This document shows, in pieces, positions 1-9,479 of a stretch of DNA of 40,278 nucleotides. How positions within the stretch are numbered: position 1 is the first letter of the stretch; the number at the start of each line of letters is the position of its first letter. The position numbers and the translations under genes are program-made. Origin of the DNA: Chara braunii (taxonomy: Eukaryota > Streptophyta > Charophyceae > Charales > Characeae); assembly GCA_003427395.1 (NCBI GenBank), contig BFEA01000085.1:2817621-2857898 (forward strand), read 5' to 3'. The notes under the pieces are model-generated. The model saw nothing but the letters and a program-made list of their open reading frames with translations, did not search any database and was not told the origin of the DNA.

Positions 1-178
1 CCCCCGTTTTTTTTTTTTTTTGGGGGGGGGGGTCCGGACGTTTTTGCACCCCGGGGACCGCTCCGGACTGTCCGGTGTCCGGTGATGTCCGGATCACTGG
101 ACAGTCCGGACCGGTCCAGACACTGGTCCGGAAGACAGTCCGGAAGTGTCCGGTGTCCGGGTCCGGGGTTACCATGAT
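1..178. repeat. TCCGG-rich low-complexity tip with homopolymers
   Basis: The stretch starts with a C run, a long T run (about 9-22) and a G run. It then carries about 11 copies of TCCGG in roughly 140 bases, several of them as the palindrome TCCGGA, in irregular spacing. No reading frame is supported. It may be a degenerate minisatellite or a poorly assembled contig end. Confidence 0.6.
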
Positions 179-770
179 TTTGTGACTCCCGCGTAGTTTC
201 CCCTTTTTTTTTTATTCTACATATTTCTAATTGCTGAGAGAAGGAAAATCGTGGAACGCGTGAAGGAACAACCTGTCGTAGTTAGTCCTCAAGCAAGCAG
301 ATAGTACTTAAGATTGAAGATTGAGTGCGGGAAGCACGTTTGGACCTGAGTAGTTCAACGGCAGAAGGGTTGAGATCGCTAGGTTTTTCAGCGATGGTGT
401 ATTTCACGATGATGGTACTATGATAGTAAAGCCGTCATTGTGATGACTATTTGTGTTTCTTCAATGCTCATAGCACACCTCCGCCCAGAAAACGCTCACG
501 CTACAATTAGAGGTCACTCATTGATCCGTCGCACACCGATCCATCCAGTCCGGAAGCGGGCAGGACACAGTCTAAATTCAGACCAACGACCCACTTTAGA
601 GATCGGGAGCCTGCTCGACCCCACACGGTGAAAAACCATTCCTTGCTAACCCACCCCCGTCAGATGCAAAAGAAAGGACAGTGGGGCAGATGGTCGAGCA
701 AAGCAAGAGGGGGAACGGGGTGACTCCCTATGAATAGCAAACCCAGCACTCCCTCCTGAGGAGAACCCAG
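179..770. other. unannotated, nothing recognisable
   Basis: Mixed-composition sequence without repeats or a convincing protein. A 63-codon open frame at 440-631 has no recognisable motif and is treated as chance. Confidence 0.4.
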
Positions 771-935
771 TTTTTTTTTTTTTTTCCCCCTGAAACATCA
801 GCTGGAGGAGATCCTACTGCCTGCCGCGATAAGAGCCCAGGCCTGCAGTAGGGCTCACTGTGTTGATGGCTGCGGTCTTATTCGTGGGGAGCAGCATGTG
901 CTGGGCCCAGCATCCCTCATACAGTGAGTCCGAGA
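771..935 (-). mobile_element. SINE-like A-tailed element, copy 1
   Basis: On the minus strand the element ends in an A tail (T run at 771-785). About 100 bases further in it carries the family core, GGGATGCTGGGCCC followed by CATGCTGCTCCCCACGAATA (reverse complement of roughly 875-920). The same core, again followed by an A-rich tail, occurs near 2990, 28910, 29130 and 36490. Compared with the copy near 36490, this one lacks the short GGTTTCC block. No clear Pol III A or B box was found. The family assignment therefore rests on the shared core and tail alone, and the outer boundary is approximate. Confidence 0.55.
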
Positions 936-1189
936 CATAGTGGCAAACAGCAAATGCTTGGAGCAAGACCCAGCCTCCCGTAAAAGCCATTCAACACCCC
1001 CCGAAGTCCACCCCGGCACTGCCTGGCATTCTCCTTGTCTGTGCTTTTAGTCTTCATCCCATCGGCTGCCCCAAGACGGGAATCGCCCATGGTCATCTAA
1101 CTTGTAGGTGAGCTTGCTATCTGCTTGACCCGACTCCCGAGAACCCAGTCTTACCTCTGCCGGCTGTTGCAGAATGCACAGGCCATGAG
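936..1189. other. unannotated spacer
   Basis: No repeat, RNA or convincing coding signal seen. Confidence 0.4.
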
Positions 1190-1765
1190 TTATCGCTGTC
1201 GCTGTTTCACTTGTTGGTGTTGTATTTCTTGGTGGCTGTAATGCGTTTGTGAAGTGTATTGCCATGATGGCATGATTGTCTTCGCCATTATTTCATGTGT
1301 TGTTGTCGGCGTCATTGTAGATACGGTGGTGTCATTCTTGCCATTGTTGTAACTGAAGTAGTTGCAGTCACCCTCCTCGTGATGGTGTGGTCTGTTCTCG
1401 CCCGTCATCCCAGAGCAACGGTTGATAGGTCCTGTTGTTGTCACCCGATCTGCGATCTTCTTGCCCAACGTCCACAGATCCAGGGAAAGATACTCCATAT
1501 CCAGTGTGCTCGAGAGGTCCTTCAGCCGATTGTGCAGATCGCGACCCTGGAGAAAGAGGGCTTTGCAGGCGTCCATCATATCATCCGCACGCCTCCAATC
1601 CATGAAGGCGTCAAGCTGAGGATCTGGCCCCTCCTCCAGCTCCCAGATGATGTCCAACATGTCCTGGGTGGTGTCGTCCCCCCCCTTTCGACCTGTGAGC
1701 CCTTCTGCTATTGTAAAGACAGCACCCCAACAAGCACCTGCCAGCCGTCCTGGTTCCTTTTCCAT
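1190..1765 (-). CDS. hypothetical protein, charged helical domain plus N/T/H-rich tail
   Basis: A 191-residue open frame starting at the ATG at 1763-1765. About residues 35-110 look like a real charged helical protein, with the motif WELEEGPDPQ followed by a block rich in R, D, K and L containing CKALFLQGRDLHNRLKDL. After about residue 115 it becomes N/T/H/Q-rich low complexity. The minus-strand locus at 3635-4715 carries the same W-x-LEEGP-x-P motif, a similarly spaced R...CK-x-L...GR block and a similar low-complexity tail, so the two appear to be paralogues. A further open frame upstream (to 1892, other phase) could be a 5' exon or a frameshifted extension. No function is recognised. It may be one exon of a spliced gene or a pseudogene. 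Confidence 0.4.
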   Translation of the reverse strand: MEKEPGRLAGACWGAVFTIAEGLTGRKGGDDTTQDMLDIIWELEEGPDPQLDAFMDWRRADDMMDACKALFLQGRDLHNRLKDLSSTLDMEYLSLDLWTLGKKIADRVTTTGPINRCSGMTGENRPHHHEEGDCNYFSYNNGKNDTTVSTMTPTTTHEIMAKTIMPSWQYTSQTHYSHQEIQHQQVKQRQR

Positions 1766-1903
1766 TCTTGGGAACAGAAGTCCTGTTCCTTTCCCGCGGC
1801 AAGTCTAATAAGATAGATACATCATAAAAGCACCCTCGATACGCTTCCTTCCATATGGCCGAAGGACCCCTGACCGTCATTGACTGCTCCATGATCCGGA
1901 GGA

Positions 1904-2067
1904 TTAACTCTCAGATTGCCGTTCCCTAGGATTCCTCCCTCTCCTTAACTCTCAGCTTGCCGTTCCCTAGGATTCCTCCCTCTCCTTAACTCTCAGCTTG
2001 CCGTTCCCTAGGGTTCCTCCCTCTCCTTAACTCTCAGCTTGCCGTTCCCTAGGATTCCTCCCTCTCC
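1904..2067. repeat. 41-bp tandem repeat, 4 units
   Basis: Four near-identical head-to-tail units start at 1904, 1945, 1986 and 2027. Each runs from TTAACTCTCAG to CCTCCCTCTCC and contains CCCTAGGATTCC. Units differ by one or two bases, so the amplification is recent. Confidence 0.95.
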
Positions 2068-2290
2068 GACTTGAATGAGACCAAAACAACTTTCAGTTCA
2101 GCTGTCGATCCAAGAATCACCAGTGCATGGGGTGGCAATTCATTAGGCAGCATCTGATTAAAGTACCTTTCTCATCATATATCGGCCGGGGGCGCTGCGC
2201 GCCAAGCGCGGCTGATGGATGTGGTCGGTGCCGGAGGCCGAACTGGGGGCCCTCCGTGTTAACCGTCGCGCCCCCGACCCCAAGCGGGGA

Positions 2291-2533
2291 AACGTACTGG
2301 TGGTTTAACAACACAGTCTGTTGCCAATGCTTGGTGCAATCCTTTCCTCGTCGTTGGGGACAAACACTGATGTGTGCCTTGCTCTCTGTCTCCTCCCTTT
2401 TTGGGTGCCCTACAACACTGATATTGCCCAGTGCCCACTGCAGACTGAGAACTTTCGTGGATTTGATTGTCATATATTTTACAATGGCATTGTGGTGTTC
2501 TTCGGTCAGCTCTTGTTAAACCACCAGTACGTT
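2291..2533. repeat. perfect 20-bp inverted repeat pair, MITE-like
   Basis: AACGTACTGGTGGTTTAACA at 2291-2310 is perfectly reverse-complemented at 2514-2533, giving a 243-bp unit with terminal inverted repeats. No flanking target-site duplication is evident and similarity does not extend beyond the 20 bases. The interior has no recognisable product. It may be a short non-autonomous DNA transposon or a chance survivor of a larger foldback. Confidence 0.6.
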
Positions 2534-2860
2534 CTCCAGCCATTTTTTCAAAGTTGCAGCTTGCATGCTGCCGGAACTTTCAGGGCATGGCCCCCGGAGC
2601 AATATAGCTGGTGGTGCCAGCCAAAAGGAGGCCCGCGCTGCTTTGTTTTCTTTTGGCGTGCAGGGCCTTTCCAGCCGCGAAGAAAAGTGCCTCAGAAGTT
2701 CTGGTAGTTTAAGAATTCTTTTCCAATTTTTGTCAGTTTCTGGGTTGGGGTCCTCAGTCTTGAGGCTGAAGTCGTACCCAAACTTGCCGTGTATTCCTCC
2801 TCCAAGGTCAACGTTCTTTTGGGGATTTCATTTCACGCATTGCCCCTGGTCGCATTCTAG

Positions 2861-2877
2861 TTTTTTCTCTTTTTTTT

Positions 2878-2910
<33 letters not shown>

Positions 2911-3022
2911 CGAAAATAACCCAAGTAAATGCTGTGGTGCTGATAAGAGCAAACACCACTAGCATGCTCGGGGAGGCTCCAGCACCTGCTGGAAATCGGG
3001 TCCAGCGTCCCTTAACAGTTAT
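2861..3022 (-). mobile_element. SINE-like A-tailed element, copy 2
   Basis: Read on the minus strand, GGGACGCTGGACCCGATTTC followed by CAGCAGGTGCTGGAG (about 2980-3017) leads to a tail of interrupted A runs (T runs at 2861-2908). The core matches the copies near 880-918, 28910-28950, 29130-29170 and 36455-36505. The part between core and tail is diverged. Confidence 0.65.
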
Positions 3023-3634
3023 GAAGTCATGTCACCGCGTCACGTGTCAATCCTACAAAACGCCATGCACAATCAGTCAGACCAACACGCGGCACTCTAT
3101 ATCCTGATGAGCAGCATTGATTGTCCTCTGCTGAGGGGATTAACTGCTCATCTCTATGAAAAGTAGATACCCACTCCGAAACCCTTGTCATCTGCTATTC
3201 ACTGTTTGCAACGCCATAACGGGGAGAGGTATTCGGAGTGGGAGATTACAAATTCTACTATAAGATCACCTGCCCCAGTGGCCCCCCCAAGCTTTAAGAT
3301 CCTCAAATCCCCTCAAACAAGGAGGCACCAGTGCGCCATGTGGCCGAACGCAACAATTTCACTTAGGCAATCTTGATACCTATCCGTACTGCGCCTTTCT
3401 GCACCTTTCTGCGCTGCCACGTGGCGAAAGTAGTTTATTACGGAATCGCCATATCCCCCCACGATCCTTGTAATCAGTGGATAAGCCAAGATCTCTCACC
3501 ACATCACAAGTAAAACAGATACTCAGATCAAGGAACAAAGTCATATCAGATTACCTACAACAGCCTTCCCCCACGATCCTCACAGTCTGTGAGCGCACAT
3601 TAGACGGGGAGCATCGATGCAATTAAAGTGCTGC
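3023..3634. other. unannotated spacer
   Basis: No coding or repeat signal. A palindromic GCCACGTGGC (plant G-box core CACGTG) lies at 3416-3425 but has no gene clearly downstream of it. Confidence 0.4.
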
Positions 3635-4288
3635 CTATCCTACCCCTTCCCGCCACCATCCCTCCCCCCACATCCCGCCCTCTTCCTGTTCACCACACAT
3701 CCCAATCACCCAACCCTCTTGCCCCTGACCCCAATCGTTCCCCACGGCATGCAGAAGAGAAAACGGGATAGGAAGAGAAGAGAGGGGGGAGAGAAACAGG
3801 CGAATCACACTTACTTCCCAACGAATACCATCGCCATGTTTGTTATTGTTGCAGGTTTTATTATTGCATGCCATGTGATTGTTGTTGTTGTTTTTGTCGG
3901 CAAGACCGTCATCTTTCGTAGCTGCATCGTCAGCAGTGGAGCTACAATCGCAAAGGCCATCCACGGTATCGTCGTCGTCGTCGTCATCGTGAAATCGCTC
4001 ATCGATCTCGCCACACGGACCCCGCCCCTCCTCGAGGCCCTTGCAACTGCGCCACATCAGCGCATTCGACCGTAGACGATCCGCGAGTCCCACGCAAGGG
4101 GGCGGCCCCTCTTCCAACCCCCATGCATCATGAGCCTGCTCAAGCAGCTCACATTGCTGAACACAACCTTGATTACTCGATGGTGTCGCAGCTATAGATA
4201 GTGATGTTATCATCATAGATGTCATAATTGGCAATATAACCGTATTAACCACTGTTGATGTGGTCGTGGTCGATGACAGTGCTGTCAT
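3635..4288 (-). CDS. hypothetical low-complexity protein, paralogue of the 1190-1765 product
   Basis: A 217-residue open frame overlapping the end of the upstream minus-strand frame (4245-4715) in a different phase. About residues 55-100 contain WGLEEGPPPCVGLADRLRSN and then a CKGLEEGR block that aligns with WELEEGPDPQ...CKALFLQGR at 1190-1765. Around the block lie T-rich, poly-D (encoded by a GTC/GTCATC microsatellite) and poly-N stretches. The similarity to the 1.2-kb locus argues that the central block is real protein. The phase change against the upstream frame suggests a frameshift or an intron. No function is assigned. Confidence 0.35.
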   Translation of the reverse strand: MTALSSTTTTSTVVNTVILPIMTSMMITSLSIAATPSSNQGCVQQCELLEQAHDAWGLEEGPPPCVGLADRLRSNALMWRSCKGLEEGRGPCGEIDERFHDDDDDDDTVDGLCDCSSTADDAATKDDGLADKNNNNNHMACNNKTCNNNKHGDGIRWEVSVIRLFLSPLSSLPIPFSLLHAVGNDWGQGQEGWVIGMCGEQEEGGMWGEGWWREGVG

Positions 4289-4715
4289 TGCTGAGGTTGA
4301 TGAAATTGATGTTGTTGATGATATTGTTGATGGTGTTGCTGCTGTCGATGCTGTCCATGTCTCGGTATCCGGCGGACCACTCGCGTCTCCTCGCTAGAAG
4401 GCCAGCAAACATCTCTTTGACCTGCTGCAGCATCTCAACGCAGTCGTAGAAGAAGGCAATCGCCCGCGCTTTGTCAATCGCATCCCGCTGTCGAAAAGAG
4501 ATCTGTTCATAAAGTTCCTCTTCCCACCCATCGCAGGTCTCCTCTCCCTCTAGCAGAACATCATATGGCAGATCGCCATGCGCTTGACACAGCGCCGCGT
4601 ACATCTCCTCCAGCTGCTGTTTGTAAATTATCACAATAGACAGCGCGGACACTTCCTCCTCAACCTGCAGGTCAAGAGGGGTTCCCCGCAGCCCCCCATG
4701 AAGCGAAGTCTCCAT
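4245..4715 (-). CDS. hypothetical charged helical protein with N/I-rich tail
   Basis: A 156-residue open frame from the ATG at 4713-4715. About residues 15-110 are acidic and basic helix-rich, with heptad-like hydrophobic spacing such as EEMYAALCQAHGDLPYDVLL and FFYDCVEMLQQVKEMFAGLL. After that the protein becomes N/I/S-rich. It resembles the 1190-1765 product in layout (a charged helical block, then an asparagine-rich tail). The 3635-4288 frame probably continues the same decayed or spliced gene. A palindromic G-box sits about 130 bases upstream of the start (4841-4850). No known family is recognised; it is likely lineage-specific or a domesticated repeat product. Confidence 0.4.
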   Translation of the reverse strand: METSLHGGLRGTPLDLQVEEEVSALSIVIIYKQQLEEMYAALCQAHGDLPYDVLLEGEETCDGWEEELYEQISFRQRDAIDKARAIAFFYDCVEMLQQVKEMFAGLLARRREWSAGYRDMDSIDSSNTINNIINNINFINLSNDSTVIDHDHINSG

Positions 4716-4840
4716 GCCCTCCTCAATCGTTACTGATAATATTGAAGCTGCCGCTACTAAACGTCAACGTGTCAACAGTTCCACGGCTGGCGTCACCCCT
4801 GTCAGCGCGTCGCGGGACACCTGCATCGCTAACAGCAGGC

Positions 4841-4850
4841 GCCACGTGGC
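4841..4850. promoter_or_regulatory. G-box-like palindrome GCCACGTGGC
   Basis: The CACGTG core with symmetric flanks is the binding site type of plant bZIP and bHLH factors. It lies 126-135 bases upstream of the ATG of the minus-strand frame ending at 4715. The function is inferred from position only, and a 10-base palindrome can occur by chance. Confidence 0.25.
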
Positions 4851-4961
4851 AAAACACCACGCGCGTCTGCCGGGCGCCCGTACAGGCCTAACGCCCGAAG
4901 GACCTCCCCCGGGCACTAGTCGAGCCGGCAGCCCGGGCCTTGCCGGACTGGCGGCAACGGG

Positions 4962-4977
4962 GCGCTAGCGCTAGCGC
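4962..4977. repeat. 16-bp perfect palindrome
   Basis: GCGCTAGCGCTAGCGC is its own reverse complement. It sits at the end of a GC-rich stretch (4860-4980) that contains several other short palindromes such as CCCGGG and GCCGGC. Confidence 0.7.
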
Positions 4978-4980
4978 AGC

Positions 4981-5401
4981 TCCTCTCTTCGGTTCCACTC
5001 TAGTTTTTTCTCAAATGCTCTTGTCTATGAGGAAGTTGTACCAGGGCTTCTTTAGACTTTCCCCAGTAAGAAAAAGCAATCCCCTGACTTCCACTGTGGT
5101 CCAGGTTTGGGGTTTTCACCCCCTCAGAGGGCCCCGTCACCACGCACAGGCTCTTACCACTGTCTGAGGAAGGACCGCCTCTGATGCTGTTGGCTGTTAG
5201 TCTTTTCGAACCCCGCTTCAGTTGCATTGTGATTAGGAATGAGATAAACCTTGCACTGTACCTGTTGACTGTTAGTCTTTTTTCGGATCGTCATGTTCTG
5301 ACTGGATGGGTCTGGGAGATGAGGATGGAAAAACAAAAAAAAGGATCTCCCAGTCGTTTGGTTGCCGTGTAACAGCTCCCTTTGAACCACCCCAGTACAT
5401 T
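4981..5401. other. unannotated, one short direct repeat
   Basis: The only structure noted is a repeated CTGTTG(G/A)CTGTTAGTCTTTT at about 5188 and 5264. No coding signal is supported. Confidence 0.4.
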
Positions 5402-5656
5402 TCCCGGCCATTTTTCGACAATGTGGCAGTGCTCGTGCCGTGTCTGGCAGGTACAGGCCTGCCATTGTTCGTGCCAAATTCATCCGCACAAAAACGGTGG
5501 TACACCTACATCCTGCCACAGGCGGCACGAGCACGGATGTACCATCCTGCTCGTGCACTGTCTATTTCCCCTGGATGATTTTCTTGCAAAGTGGCAGGTG
5601 GTACATCCTGCCACAGGCGGCACGAGCACAGCCGCGTTGTAGAAAAATGGCTGGGA
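5402..5656. mobile_element. small foldback (inverted-repeat) element
   Basis: An arm of about 50 bases at 5402-5452 recurs inverted at 5604-5656 with scattered mismatches; both contain the GTGCTCGTGCCG / CGGCACGAGCAC box and the CCATTTTTC / GAAAAATGG end. A third, partial copy of the second arm lies inside at 5509-5535. Internal hairpins include TGGCAGG-tacagg-CCTGCCA near 5445-5465 and GCACGAGC...GCTCGTGC at 5525-5556 with an inner GGAT/ATCC stem. There is no transposase, so it is non-autonomous if mobile. Confidence 0.6.
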
Positions 5657-6158
5657 GAAGTCCTTGTCATTTACCAGTCCAACCCATGCTGGAGGGAGGG
5701 ATGCTTTTTTTAATGACAGTGAGGTATTCTGAGAGGAATTGAAAACCCTTCAGAGGGAATTCTCATTTCCTTTCTCTCACCCAGTCTTCGAAGTTCTTCG
5801 AACCACAAATGCTGAACTTTCCACACTCCCTTCTAACTCATGAAAGCCATCTGGTTGCCTGATTGGTTAGCGATACATGGATTGCAGAACACGGTATTTC
5901 TTAAGTACCTTCTCCTTCTTGGGTCGGGCGTATTCGTGAGGAACGGTTTTATGGCAAGCCCATAAGATTGTGGCCTGTTGTAGAGGCCAGTCACTGAGTG
6001 CACAGTGATCACCTGGAGCAGTAGGCCATGGGTGTCCTGGAGTATGAGACCACCTCCCATCCCATCCTCACGTCGCAGTGCAAGTGGCAGCGTGGTTCCC
6101 GACCAACCCACAGTCAGCCGATGAGCGCAGGGAGCACCTCGTGAAATTAAACTTCTAG
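5657..6158. other. unannotated
   Basis: A 92-codon minus-strand frame (5833-6111) has mixed composition but no recognisable domain. It is not called as a gene. Confidence 0.35.
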
Positions 6159-6293
6159 GTTGAATTCAGGTTCTCGCCCGTATGCGTCCAGGGTGCGCTC
6201 CTCACCGACCTGGAAAACATTGCCCCTATCAAGGGCTACATAACGGATCTGCCCATGTTCCTGGGTAAACGCGATGACTGGGACGAATCCTTC
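6159..6293 (+). other. possible exon fragment
   Basis: After the stop at 6156-6158, one frame reads through about 45 residues of balanced composition, including LTDLENIAPIKGYITDLPMF and then LGKRDDWDESF, before running into a long T tract. TTCAGG at about 6166-6171 resembles a 3' splice site. No family is recognised. It could equally be a chance open frame. Confidence 0.2.
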
Positions 6294-6309
6294 TTTTTTT
6301 TTTTTTTTT

Positions 6310-6347
<38 letters not shown>
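6294..6347. repeat. poly-T tract
   Basis: About 54 bases of almost pure T with two C interruptions. The adjoining sequence on the minus strand, GGGGAATAGATTGGAGC, faintly resembles the 3' part of the SINE family (CCAATAGATGGAGC). The tract may therefore be the tail of a very diverged copy. Confidence 0.8.
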
Positions 6348-6904
6348 CAGAAGACATGCTCCAATCTATTCCCCTTCCTCCTAAACGAAGAGTGGCGTTA
6401 CTCCCAATGCAGGAAGAGAATACTCTGTCCCTGTCAGCCACATGCAAGATTCATGGCGTTATGCGCGTAAAGCAAGGGACCACTTGTGCACGAACGAAGC
6501 ATGCCCGGACAATCACAAAATGACAATAAAGGGACTCGTGACCCCTCACCCCATGGATGAGGAGACATGGTTCCCTGACGAGACAGGCGCCAAGGCAAAT
6601 GGCTATGACAAGCAAAGGGTCAACTGAGGTTCTTTCCTTGGGGGGCCAAAGTTGTCATAAGCGAAGACTCCAAACAAAAAGGACATAAGGGTGCTACCCC
6701 AGAGCCACCACGGCAGAGAGCAGCACACGGTCAGGCTAACCACGATGGTGGAACAGATGTAGGGAGGACGTGCTCACCCAATCATGCTGGAAGCAAATGG
6801 ACCAGCCAAGCGGCTCTAGTCGGCACACCCCATGCGCCGACACCACTCATCACAGGTCCCATCCGAGGGCTCACCCGAAGGGGACAAATGTATAAGCCCA
6901 AGTA
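6348..6904. other. unannotated, possible LINE A leader
   Basis: No motif is recognised. The 3' part (about 6640-6900) is A/C-rich like the LINE sequence that follows and may be its 5' untranslated region. Confidence 0.3.
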
Positions 6905-6914
6905 ACAGCAGCAA

Positions 6915-7509
6915 GTGACTGCGCCCTCCCCCCCCGCCCGACAGAACTCAACTGCCTGTGAAATCTCAGAGTCCGAGCAGCAATCCCATCAGACCCGCCA
7001 TGACCCACTGCCAGTCCCACCACAGGCTAGCACCCAAGGCCGGACTGCTGCCCAACCCGTCAAGGACGTACGCGGGCCGGTGGCTGACCGGGAACAGGAG
7101 AATGGTCGCGCTACGTTGGCCACAGTGGGGACAAACGGCCTTCGGGCCCGACCCAGAGTCAGCAGGGGCCATCGGGGCCACAACAATCGGCCACTGGGGA
7201 GAGATCAAAATCACAGATCCGTGGGCACAAGTGCTCCAAAAACAACAGCCACCTTGCCCAACAGTCCCACCCACGCAGAAAACAGGGTCCCCGTGCCCGG
7301 TGAAAGTCCATCAGCAGGGGGATCGGACTGGATGGAATGCTACCCAACGGGGAACCAGGCACGAAGAGGAGAAGGGTCGGGCCCTGCCGGCCGTGTCAGG
7401 CCTCGAACCCGATGAAAGCCCCCATGCCCGACCCCAATCCAGCAGGGATTGCCAGGGGCTCACCAAGGTGAGGTCACTACAGGCACCCACACCAAAGACT
7501 TGGGAGTGA
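6915..7509 (+). pseudogene. proline/glutamine-rich 5' frame of LINE A
   Basis: Two overlapping open frames (166 and 183 codons) span this stretch, both rich in P, T, S, Q and R. Neither has a domain I recognise, and which phase was translated cannot be settled. Position suggests the N-terminal part of ORF1 or a 5' leader. Confidence 0.3.
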
Positions 7510-7550
7510 AGTTCCACCACAGACACACCCCTCTCCCCTCGCCCTCATAG

Positions 7551-7856
7551 CCAACGCAGGAAACAGATACCACAGGACGGATAACGTCACCCCTTACAAA
7601 CCCGGAAGCGGCAGCGAGCTGTGCCCAGACTGCAGAACCTGGCTCAGGGTCCGTTAAGCCCGGAGAGTTCAGTATCACTGACCTGGGTATACTTTTGCAC
7701 CATCCAACGCAGGGAACAAATACTCAAGGACAAATCGGGTCACACCTTGCAATCCCGGAAGCGGCAGCAAGCAAATCCCGGACTATAGAACTTGCCTTAG
7801 GGTCCGGTAGGCTGTGAGAAATGAAGAACACTGAGTTGGGCACATAATTGCACCTG
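7551..7856 (+). repeat. 153-bp tandem duplication in the LINE A 5' region
   Basis: CCAACGCAGG at 7551 and 7704 begins two diverged copies that share CCCGGAAGCGGCAGC and AGGGTCCG. Each is followed by a related TCACTGA / ACACTGAGTTGGGCACA box, and this box recurs once more at 7870. It resembles the tandem monomers found in the 5' regions of some LINEs. Confidence 0.7.
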
Positions 7857-8310
7857 GCAGAAATCAAGATCACTGAGTTGGGCACACAGCTGCACCACAT
7901 GCAACAAACCCGACCTGCGGCACAAATACCAGTGCTGGAAAAAACTGCAGAACCCGGGAAGATCTTTGCTAATGCTGAAAATCTCCAGAGGTTTGGGGCC
8001 TACGTGGTGCAGGAGGGGTCCCTTGGGGGGCTCGTGTTGCCGTTTGTGGAACCTGAAGCCAAGCAGGGGGCTGGGCAACCATCACCCTATGGGCTAACGA
8101 AAATGAAAGCAGAAAGACTGTCGCCGGGGCCGAACAGCGAGACACAACCAGGCGCATGTATGGTGAAGGTCGTCTCGAAAGTGACAGGGGAGATGAAGTT
8201 CATGCCTCTTCAGCCCCCCAACGATTGGGGAGCTGTTATGGGGACCGAGTACACCGCCTTCAGGCGGAGGCCGAAGCGGCCGAGCACTACGAAACTGCAC
8301 AGGGGCACGG

Positions 8311-8352
<42 letters not shown>

Positions 8353-8462
8353 CCGCCCCCCCCCCCGGGATAACTGGCATCAGCAAAGCTGTTGAGGAGG
8401 GAACGTCTAAAACTTTGAAGACACAACACATATGGTTGAAAGCAAACTCTCTCCTCAATTAA
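7848..8462 (+). pseudogene. ORF1-like frame of LINE A with poly-proline tract
   Basis: A 204-codon open frame. Residues 1-60 contain a helix-prone, Q/E-rich block (EIKITELGTQLHHMQQ, then a QEGSLGG segment). About residues 65-150 are of mixed composition, with VVSKVTGEMKFMPLQPP as the best-behaved part. A C tract (8312-8366) then encodes poly-proline and the frame ends shortly after. No nucleic-acid-binding domain is recognised. It is placed in ORF1 because it lies upstream of the Q-rich and RT segments and because LINE C also has a C tract before its endonuclease. Confidence 0.4.
8312..8366. repeat. poly-C tract
   Basis: About 55 bases of C with two G interruptions, encoding poly-proline in every plus frame. 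Length errors are likely in such a tract. Confidence 0.9.
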
Positions 8463-8688
8463 AATAAAGACGCCAACTTGTCCCAGCATTGGGACCTACC
8501 GCAGCCCAAACAACCCCTGAATGCCCTACCAGCACCGTCCCCCTCCCAGGATCCGGTTAAATGGATGGTTCCCCCTCAAGATGGCCCACTCGGAGGAGAG
8601 GACAACATACCTCAACAATTGCAGCTGCAGAGAAGTGAGGGCAGACTGAGGGAGGGAGGAGGGCTCAGGCCTGTCGCTGCCCGCGAGC

Positions 8689-9428
8689 ATGGACCACCAG
8701 ACGCAGACTCACGGAAAGCAGCCAACACCCCTGCACCTGCGACTGTCCCAGTCCCAATTCTCGCAGCTCATCCACCGAGACACACAGCAAGCCCGACTGG
8801 ACGGGATGCAACCCGGTAGCCTCAACTTGCACCTCTCGCCGTCCCCTCACTAGGGACAGACTGGAACACAACAACAACATCACAACGGGTGGCAGCACAT
8901 AGGGCTGCGACAGGGCCGCCAGGATCAACAACATCTCGCCCAGCCCTCGGATACGGCGGATTATTGCTCTCAGCACCATGGAGAGGAACAACAACAAACG
9001 AGGGAGAAGCAACAGCAAGATGTGATACAAGGGCAGCAACAACAGCAGCAGCAGCAAACGCTAAAGGAACAGTGCTATCTGACGACAATGCACACCGGCC
9101 TTCAACAACAAGCGCAGCCTATTCAACCGGTGCAATAGCCACACCAGCACCAGCAGCAAGAGCAGCTACAACACCAATTGCAGCCACAACAGCGACACCA
9201 GTACCACGCCAGCAACACAATCACACTCACCAACAACAAACACAGCACATCCAAGCAATACAACATCTTCACCAGCACCAGGACCATTTGCACCACCAAT
9301 TGCAGCAACAACGACAACAAGAACTCCACACACACCAACAGATGCAATTGCAGCTGCTGCACCAAACACAAAACGAAATTCATGCCCAACACCAACACCA
9401 ACAACAGATCCCTCCTCCGCCTGTCTAA
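8689..9428 (+). pseudogene. glutamine/histidine-rich ORF1-like region of LINE A
   Basis: Starting from the ATG at 8689-8691, a single phase gives a Q/H-rich protein with runs such as GQQQQQQQQ and HQHQQQEQLQHQ. It is broken by stops near 8850 and 9136. After about 9200 the Q-rich phase shifts and continues to IPPPPV at 9428. A similar Q-rich segment with CAA/CAG codons occurs at 29275-29500 in LINE C. Q-rich, probably disordered regions are unusual for LINE ORF1 proteins, which normally carry RRM or CCHC domains, and none of those is visible here. Confidence 0.5.
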
Positions 9429-9479
9429 CTACAAAGACATGATCACCTCCTTTGGCTATACCTGCAATCCGGGGAAAGG

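Noticed and set aside
3416-3425. Promoter G-box
   Set aside because: A palindromic CACGTG without a gene start nearby. It is kept only as a remark, not as a regulatory call.
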